A stretch of DNA of 41,077 nucleotides from Bacteroidales bacterium (GTDB lineage: Bacteria; Bacteroidota; Bacteroidia; Bacteroidales; Muribaculaceae), in the NCBI GenBank assembly GCA_029007645.1, contig JAQXIE010000073.1:1-41077 (forward strand), given 5' to 3'. How positions within the stretch are numbered: position 1 is the stretch's first letter; each line of letters starts with the position of its first letter. Shown piece after piece: positions 35,892 through 41,077 of this stretch. The position numbers were made by a program, and so were the translations under genes. The notes under the pieces are model-generated. The model made no database searches. It was not told the origin of the DNA and saw only the letters and a program-made list of their open reading frames with translations.

Positions 35892-36401
35892 CTATTCAAT
35901 CCATTTATCGAATCTTGGTGCGAACATGTCGATGTCGCGCTGGGACAATCCGAGTCTGCGGGCTTCTGTGCGCCAAGATTTCATGGCAGATTTCTCGCAG
36001 TTGATGAATTTTCCGCCAGGCGTTTCTGCAAAACGGAAACCGCCCATGCGCGAAGCATCGTCAATTCCCATCAGATAATCGAAAGACGTCAGTCGGTGCA
36101 CGGCTCTCTTCTCATCGGTGGCAGCGATCTGTTCTCGACGGTTCAGCAATGTGCGTCCCCAGCGGTCGGGGAGAGCATCGGAGAAGCAAGCGAAAATATC
36201 ACGTTCCGGCCGAGTATATTGGATGCCGGTATAGTTCTGCAAATCCTCACTGAGAAAAACATCGCCATATTTTGCAAGCCACTCTTTATCATACGAAAAG
36301 CCGTATGTCTCGCTGCCGCGCACGGAATCGCAGGAAAGTTCGCCAATCAACTGAGGAGTATAGAGCCAATCAAAATCGGCATAAACAAATAGTTTCTTCA
36401 T
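35892..36401 (-). CDS. Kinase-less HipA (N-terminal lobe joined to C-terminal tail)
   Basis: The 169-residue protein begins like a normal HipA (KKLFVYADFDWLYTPQLIGE, RPERDIFACFSDALPDRWGRTLL, SSRMGGFRF-like DASRMGGFRF). Around residue 130 it jumps to a helix that resembles the extreme C-terminus of HipA (MKSWRTEARRLGLSQRDIDM). The nucleotide loop, catalytic Asp and metal-binding Asp are all missing, so it cannot be a kinase. The frame stays open, unlike a randomly decaying gene. It starts 3 bases after the upstream HTH gene. It may be a pseudogene made by an in-frame deletion, or a HipS-like accessory protein, since in HipBST systems a separate N-lobe protein acts as antitoxin. Confidence 0.72.
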   Translation of the reverse strand: MKKLFVYADFDWLYTPQLIGELSCDSVRGSETYGFSYDKEWLAKYGDVFLSEDLQNYTGIQYTRPERDIFACFSDALPDRWGRTLLNRREQIAATDEKRAVHRLTSFDYLMGIDDASRMGGFRFAETPGGKFINCEKSAMKSWRTEARRLGLSQRDIDMFAPRFDKWIE

Positions 36402-36404
36402 GGC

Positions 36405-36725
36405 TTATTCCTTTTTTGATGCGCGTTGACGATGTTTCAGATTCAAATCTTGTAGATTTCTGCCGAGGGTATCTTCTTTGGCAATCAAAAGAAGATCATC
36501 ATCGAGTTGCAGGGCATAAAGAACACGGGCATAGATGCCGATTGAGACCGTAGGAGAACCTTTCTCAATGCGGTTCACAGTGAGAGGGGAACAGGTAGCC
36601 CGCTCCGCAACATGCGCAATCGAGAGGTTACGACGCAGTCGGGCAAGTTTAATCTGCTCACCCATAAGAGCCATTTTCTGCTCCAGTTTCCGGGGCAACT
36701 TAGTTCCCATAGTGTTCTTTGCCAT
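36405..36725 (-). CDS. HipB-like HTH repressor of the shortened module
   Basis: The 106-residue protein has a Cro/C1 HTH at about residues 25-70 (KLARLRRNLSIAHVAERATCSPLTVNRIEKG, with the following SPTVSIGIYARVLYAL) and a basic C-terminal tail. It is the first gene of the minus-strand hip block. It is not closely similar to the other HipB, so the two modules are probably of separate origin rather than a duplication. ATG 36725 is the only sensible start; a TATTTTTG -7 box is at 36874-36867. Confidence 0.82.
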   Translation of the reverse strand: MAKNTMGTKLPRKLEQKMALMGEQIKLARLRRNLSIAHVAERATCSPLTVNRIEKGSPTVSIGIYARVLYALQLDDDLLLIAKEDTLGRNLQDLNLKHRQRASKKE

Positions 36726-36740
36726 TGCATTAAGTTTTCA

Positions 36741-36874
36741 GTCAGAGTTATTAGTTACGAAGTGATTGCTTGCTTTTCATTGTCTTGATTGATGATTAAT
36801 CCGTCACTCTGACCTATGATTTACTTAGACCCTCGTCACTCTGACCAATGACTTCATATAATGCCGCAAAAATA
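36741..36874 (-). promoter_or_regulatory. Leader with CTCTGAC boxes and -7 box of the first hip module
   Basis: CGTCACTCTGACC is repeated exactly at 36802-36814 and 36834-36846, a 32-base spacing. An inverted GTCAGAGT lies at 36741-36748. The -7 box TATTTTTG is at 36874-36867, so the boxes lie between the predicted transcript start and the HTH start codon. This suits a repressor acting as a roadblock or at the promoter edge. Confidence 0.55.
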
Positions 36875-37093
36875 GTAAAAATATTTATTATATGATATGT
36901 TGAACGAGAAATAATTGCCGCTTTTGACCAAGTTATAACCTTAATACGGCGTTACTATGCCGACAATGTTACTTGACGGCAGGTGTTATTTCAGAATAAC
37001 ACATCGTCCGGTTTTGTCAGAACCCGCCCTTGCAATATGGCCAATTTTTTTGAGGTCTCTGGTTGCTCGTTTGGCAGTGGATTCTGAAATATG

Positions 37094-37232
37094 GGATCAG
37101 CGTATTTTTCAGGTGCATAGCGTTTTTATTAGGTTGACGACGTGGACGTCGTCATTCCAGTCGGCAACTGCGGCGACGTCCACGTCGCCAATAACGCCAG
37201 CTACTGGAGTGGCGGTGTCCACACCGCCATAA
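37094..37232. repeat. Palindromic repeat cluster 2 (GTGGAC/GTCCAC core)
   Basis: The head 37094-37130 is a degenerate direct copy of 30161-30197. Three 18-bp palindromes follow: GACGACGTGGACGTCGTC (37136-37153, the same as in cluster 1), GGCGACGTCCACGTCGCC (37172-37189) and GGCGGTGTCCACACCGCC (37211-37228). The segment 37200-37232 is an exact inverted copy of 30194-30226. Arms differ between palindromes but always keep perfect pairing. Confidence 0.78.
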
Positions 37233-37280
37233 CCACCACACTGCCATATTATCCACCCAACAGGTATCAAGACACGATGA

Positions 37281-37321
37281 AGGGTCTATACGCCCACCTA
37301 TCATCGTGGCATATAGACCCT
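37281..37321. repeat. Long hairpin in the gap before the fimbrillin genes
   Basis: AGGGTCTATA (37281-37290) pairs perfectly with TATAGACCCT (37312-37321); inside it GCCCAC and GTGGC extend the stem with one bulge. TGTCATTTT follows on the plus strand. It could be a terminator remnant or a further repeat. No gene is seen between 36900 and 37440. Confidence 0.5.
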
Positions 37322-37409
37322 TGTCATTTTCCCGTGAAGTGCGTGGGGATATAATTGCTGGGCACCTTATACTCCTGCCCAGCTTAGGAGTTAAACTTCG
37401 GTTAATGTT

Positions 37410-37440
37410 CGTTGCGGGCGGAACTTTTCCGCCCGCAACG
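37410..37440. terminator. GC-rich hairpin at the end of the fimbrillin run
   Basis: CGTTGCGGGCGGAA (37410-37423) and TTCCGCCCGCAACG (37427-37440) make a perfect 14-bp stem with a 3-base loop, 2 bases beyond the minus-strand fimbrillin stop. There is no T-tract on the minus strand, so it may protect the mRNA end rather than terminate. Confidence 0.6.
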
Positions 37441-37442
37441 GC

Positions 37443-39149
37443 TTACTGCTTCTTCAAGGTAGGCAATGTTCCGTTAAGTTCGTAACGCCACTTTGAACCC
37501 GCGTTCTGCAAGGCGGTGTTCATGGCATCAACGGCTTTCTGCCAGGTAACGTCAGTGCCGTCCACCTCTGTGGCTTTGGTGCTTTTATTATTGTAGCCGA
37601 TACCTTGTTCATGATTGTTCTTCCAATAGCAAGCGGTCACGGTGGAGTAGTTATCTCCCAAAAAGCCGCCGATATGTACTTTGCCAGTGCTACTACCCGT
37701 ACTGGTTACGTTCCCCGTGGCATAGCCGGCAAGGAGGCTGCTTCCTGCGTTCATTCCCACCAGACCGCCGCCAGCGATATTCTTTTTGGGGTCTATTTCT
37801 ATGATCACGTTGCCCGTGGCATAGCAAGCGGTCAGGGTGGCACTCGAATTCGTCTGACCTGCCACGCCGCCGACATACACCATTCCCTTCACTGTGGCAG
37901 AGGAACTGCATCCGGTGATGGAACCGCCCCATTGAGCACCCACCACACCGCCGACGTACACCGTGCCGCTGATGCTGCCCGACACCGAGCAGTTTTCAAT
38001 GGTGCCCAAGCTATATCCTACCACGCCGCCAATAATGCCGCCATTTATTTGATTGCTTGTTATCTGTATGCCCTCCATCACCACGTTCTTCACCGTACCA
38101 GCACTATTGAGATAGCCGAACAGACCCACATATTTGTCATTTGTCGTAACGGTCAGCCCCGTAATAGTATGGCCGCCACCGTCGAAGGTGCCTTTGTATG
38201 AGTCGCTGATGCTTGTGCCTATTGGTGTCCAGTCTTTTCCTGTGAGGTCAATGTTTTTGTCGAGGGTAATGTTAATGTCGGTCTTACCTCCGTTCACTAA
38301 TTCGGCTATATTCATCAGACCATCGGCGGAGGTCACGGTGTAGCTGCCGTCGCTCTCTATGGTGTAGCCCGGGTCTTTTGCCGCAGCGAGGGAGACGGTG
38401 TAGGTATATTCATCGCCCGCCTGCCAGTCGGTAGCATTCTTCATCTTATAAACGAAGGTCTTGCCGTTAGTGAAGGTGCAGGTAATGAAGGCCGTGCCAG
38501 CTGCCACACTTTGCGGGGCTACAAGAGCGGTGTAGGTGTTGCTGCCCTTGTCATACGGGACGATTATATCCGGGTTGTCGCCTTCGGTGGAGAGACCCGT
38601 CAGCTGCACGGATGCCAGCCCCTCGGTGTAGTCCGTCAGAACGATGGTCACTCGCGCCGTGCGGTGGGTGAAGCGGAGCGTGGGGCTACCGTAGGTCACC
38701 TTCTGTCCGTCGGCTACGATGAGGTCGCTGCCCTCAAAGTCCTTCTGGGCACTTTGGTTGGCTTTTACCTTTACCGCAGGTGGGGTTGTCTCGCCAGCGG
38801 TGTAGGGCCACCACGCTGTGACGGTGATGTCGTTGTGGTTGGTCCAGTAGTACGGGGCGGTGGAGGTCAGCGTGGCGCTGGTGGGGTCGGCGGTGGAGAG
38901 CGTCACGTTGTACGTCTTCACCGTGCCGTCCATCATGACTGCCACGCTCTGCACACCCTCCCAATTGCCGTCCACCGGGGCACGGGTGCCGGCGGTGGCT
39001 GTCGCGGCGGGGTTCAGCCCCGTGGCGGTGAAGACGATGGGTGTGCCTTCCGCCCCTTCCCGTAGGAAGCCCGCTTCGTCCTGCGTGCAGGCGGCAAGGC
39101 CGAACAGCAGGGCGAGGGCTGAGGATATATGAATGGTTGTTCGTTTCAT
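37443..39149 (-). CDS. Fimbrillin family lipoprotein with GLUG repeats
   Basis: The 568-residue protein has a lipoprotein signal (lipobox Cys near residue 21, LAACTQDE). A Mfa-like fimbrillin domain lies at about residues 35-255 (YWTNHNDITVTAWWPY, LRFTHRTARVTIVL, WQAGDEYTYTVSL). After a short DGSYTVTSADGLMNIAE hinge come GLUG-type beta-helix repeats at about 310-500 (GTFDGGGHTITGL, VGLFGYL, GGIIGGVVGYS, VYVGGVVG, VGGVAGQT, GGGLVGMN, IGGFLGDN, TVTACYWKN). Fimbrillin domains polymerise into or cap surface fimbriae; GLUG repeats are thought to be adhesive. It is the last gene of a three-gene minus-strand run. Confidence 0.9.
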   Translation of the reverse strand: MKRTTIHISSALALLFGLAACTQDEAGFLREGAEGTPIVFTATGLNPAATATAGTRAPVDGNWEGVQSVAVMMDGTVKTYNVTLSTADPTSATLTSTAPYYWTNHNDITVTAWWPYTAGETTPPAVKVKANQSAQKDFEGSDLIVADGQKVTYGSPTLRFTHRTARVTIVLTDYTEGLASVQLTGLSTEGDNPDIIVPYDKGSNTYTALVAPQSVAAGTAFITCTFTNGKTFVYKMKNATDWQAGDEYTYTVSLAAAKDPGYTIESDGSYTVTSADGLMNIAELVNGGKTDINITLDKNIDLTGKDWTPIGTSISDSYKGTFDGGGHTITGLTVTTNDKYVGLFGYLNSAGTVKNVVMEGIQITSNQINGGIIGGVVGYSLGTIENCSVSGSISGTVYVGGVVGAQWGGSITGCSSSATVKGMVYVGGVAGQTNSSATLTACYATGNVIIEIDPKKNIAGGGLVGMNAGSSLLAGYATGNVTSTGSSTGKVHIGGFLGDNYSTVTACYWKNNHEQGIGYNNKSTKATEVDGTDVTWQKAVDAMNTALQNAGSKWRYELNGTLPTLKKQ

Positions 39150-39161
39150 GATGCGTGTTGT

Positions 39162-40448
39162 TTAGGGCTCGTTATTATTTCTTTTCAGTACGGGCAGGCC
39201 GTCGGTGCCGAGTGTCCACTGGTAGTCGTTACCGGTGAGGGCGCGGTTCATGCCGTCGACGGCTGTCTGCCATTTCACGGTTGCGCTGACCACCTTCGTG
39301 GCATCTACCGTTCCTCCAAAATTACGGAATTCTCCTTGCTCGGCATTGCCTCCCCAATAACAGGAAGTTATAGTATTGTAGTTGAAACGCACTATAGCTC
39401 CAGATTCATAATCTTTCAATGTGCCGTCAAACCAGCAAACTGTGATACTGCCATAATTTAAATCGGCTATACCACAAGTTCTACCTTATGCAGAAATTAT
39501 CGATTCGTCCTTTTGTGCGGCTTTGTTCCATGCCAGCAGGCCGTCAGCTTTATAGACCATGTAACTGCCGTCGTTCTGTATAGAATAGCCCAAATACTCG
39601 GCCTCGCCGCTCTCGCCGCCGCCGTCAGTCCAACTGCCGATGGTGCAACCCTCTAACGTCAGGCCGGTGGCGTTCACCTTGACGGTATATTTATAGTGGG
39701 TGCCCGCTTCTAATACGATGTCGTTCTGTGGACGGAAGTAGAAGGTGCCGCCGCCGAGTTCCACCTTGACGAACGGGTCGCCAGCCGCAACGGTCTGCGG
39801 GGCGGTCAGAGCCTCGTAGGTGTTGCCGCTTGCGTTGTAAGTCTTGATGGCAGTCGGGTTACCGTTATCGGCGGACAGACTCACGAGGCTCACCGTGGCA
39901 CCAGCGACGCTCGTGAATCCCGTGCCGGGCTTCAGTTCGATTGTCACGCGTGCCGTGCGGTGGGTAAATTCAAGAGTCGGGTTGTTAAATACCACCTTCC
40001 GGTTCTCAGCAGAGATGAAGTCGCTGTTCTGGAAGTCAGCCAATTTGCTTTGGTCTTCGGCCACCTTCACGGCAGGCATCTGTGTGATGTCGGCATTGTT
40101 GAAGGGCCACCATGCCGATACGGTAATTGGGTCGCGGCTGGTCCAGTAGTGCGGGTCGTTCTCGCGTGAAAGCGTGGCACTCTTGAAATCGGTAGAAGCC
40201 GTAACGGTGTATTCCTTTACCGCATCGCCCATCTTGAGTGCCACGGAAGTGACGCCCTGCCAGTCGCCGTCCACAGCGGCACGGGTGGAAGGGGCTGCCA
40301 GCGGCGTTGTCTCTACGGATAGTCCGGTGGCACGGATGAATACAGGGTATTCACCTTCGGGCAGACGGTTATCGCCAGCAAGTTCGTCCTGTGTGCAGGC
40401 GGTGAGTGAGAGGACGAGTGCTGCAAGTGCAAAAAATCTTATCCTCAT
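39162..40448 (-). pseudogene. Broken fimbrillin-family gene (internal deletion plus stop)
   Basis: The first part (39486-40448) encodes a lipoprotein signal (LTACTQDE) and a full Mfa-like domain closely parallel to the downstream gene (YWTSRDPITVSAWWPF, LEFTHRTARVTIEL, GTHYKYTVKV, then DGSYMVYKADGLLAWN). A TAA follows at 39488-39486. The same frame then continues to 39162 with the tail of a GLUG region (YGSITVCWFDGTL, TITSCYWGGNAEQGEF, WQTAVDGMNRAL). Compared with its neighbour, most GLUG repeats are missing at the junction. As written it would give a fimbrillin domain without its repeats (320 residues). It may be non-functional or make a shortened fimbrial subunit. Confidence 0.78.
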
Positions 40449-40456
40449 AATATCTG

Positions 40457-41077
40457 TTAATTAGCTATATGTTCATTATTGTCTCCTGCCTCTGTCCAAG
40501 GCTTAATGGTTCCAGAAATCTCTACGGCAGAACGACTCAATTTTACTACTGTATAGTGGTATCTTTTCCCACCCTCAAGTTTTGCAGGCATTGTCCATAC
40601 GAAAGGAGCGTCGTAACCATTGTTGAGGTCAAACTCTATCACTCGGCTTGATTCTTCTGTAGGGAGCAGGATTGCCTCATACAGCTTGCCAGCTTGGGTA
40701 GTTTTCATCGTGATGTCTGTAGGATCTCCTTCACCAGAGATAGTTCCATCCGCAAGATTGAAAGTGGCTTTGGTATTCTGACCTTTCACTGTCACAGTCA
40801 TTTTCTTAAGGTCTTCTTGCGTGAGACCGTTACCTGGCTGAACATCCAAAACAAGATTGCTTAACTTATGGAAGAACTTCAAGTCAACCTGTGGCGTAGC
40901 TTTGTTGCAGCCTTCTGTCTTGGCATACATGAAGTCGATAGTTTCTTGTTTCGTCTGGTCTGTTACATCAAGTGCTACCTTGTAGTCATTGACTGTGGTA
41001 TGTGGATAGTAAGAATAGAAGTCCACATCTCCATCTATCGGGAAGAAAATAGTCTTACCACCAGAAACAGGTGAAAA
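40457..41077 (-). CDS. Fimbrillin-like protein (5' end beyond window)
   Basis: The frame is open to the last base, so the signal sequence and N-terminus lie outside. The visible 206 residues contain DFYSYYPHTTVND, LKFFHKLSNLVLDVQPGNG, TKATFNLADGTISG, YEAILLPTEES, and a closing KRYHYTVVKLSRSAVEISG and IKPWTEAG. This is the form of the C-terminal half of Mfa-like fimbrillins that end shortly after the second domain. No GLUG repeats follow. The next gene starts 9 bases after its stop, so the three fimbrillin genes form one transcription unit. Confidence 0.8.
   Translation of the reverse strand, partial: FSPVSGGKTIFFPIDGDVDFYSYYPHTTVNDYKVALDVTDQTKQETIDFMYAKTEGCNKATPQVDLKFFHKLSNLVLDVQPGNGLTQEDLKKMTVTVKGQNTKATFNLADGTISGEGDPTDITMKTTQAGKLYEAILLPTEESSRVIEFDLNNGYDAPFVWTMPAKLEGGKRYHYTVVKLSRSAVEISGTIKPWTEAGDNNEHIAN

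Noticed and set aside
30194-37232. The 33-bp inverted pair as ends of a 7-kb transposon
   Set aside because: The repeats are part of larger palindrome clusters, no transposase or integrase is enclosed, and no target duplication is visible.

Overview
The window looks like a chromosomal segment of a Bacteroidales bacterium, most likely a gut Muribaculaceae-type organism. This is inferred from several things: Bacteroidota promoters (TTG, 19-20 bp, TAnnTTTG), fimbrillin lipoproteins with GLUG repeats, HmuY-type heme lipoproteins, T9SS-like C-terminal tails, DUF3737, calycin-like proteins and fairly GC-rich core genes. No rRNA, tRNA or CRISPR array was recognised.

Bases 1-21,250 are mostly core genome. 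In order they hold the 3' part of an LtaS-like membrane sulfatase gene, a secreted InlB-repeat protein, a MATE exporter, and a convergent pyrG-purF unit. pyrG carries an in-frame amber codon and is preceded by an attenuator-like terminator. Next come a nested inverted-repeat element and a four-gene minus-strand operon: a NapH/NapG-like polyferredoxin fusion, a Tat-exported aldo/keto reductase lipoprotein, tatA and tatC. Diverging from that operon is a heme/iron locus: a PepSY membrane protein, two small secreted proteins, an HmuY-like lipoprotein, a TonB receptor and a polytopic membrane protein. A ketopantoate reductase family gene and a thioesterase gene follow.

Bases 21,260-30,150 are an accessory region. 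It has an AlbA_2 ATPase with an 11-bp tandem repeat inside the gene, a decayed phage terminase, a HigBA-like toxin-antitoxin pair with palindromic operators, and a membrane-bound ToxR-like regulator next to an outer-membrane barrel gene. It also has an IS4-family insertion sequence, an Abi_2/HEPN defence protein and a candidate structured small RNA.

Bases 30,150-37,440 carry DUF3737, a GH3 beta-glucosidase and two adjacent HipBA modules on the minus strand. One of these has a HipA that seems to have lost its kinase core, and each module has its own array of short operator-like boxes. This block is bracketed by two clusters of covarying 18-bp palindromes (GTGGAC core), including one exact 33-bp inverted copy.

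Bases 37,440-41,077 hold a minus-strand run of three fimbrillin-family genes: one intact, one broken by an internal deletion plus a stop codon, and one running off the window end.
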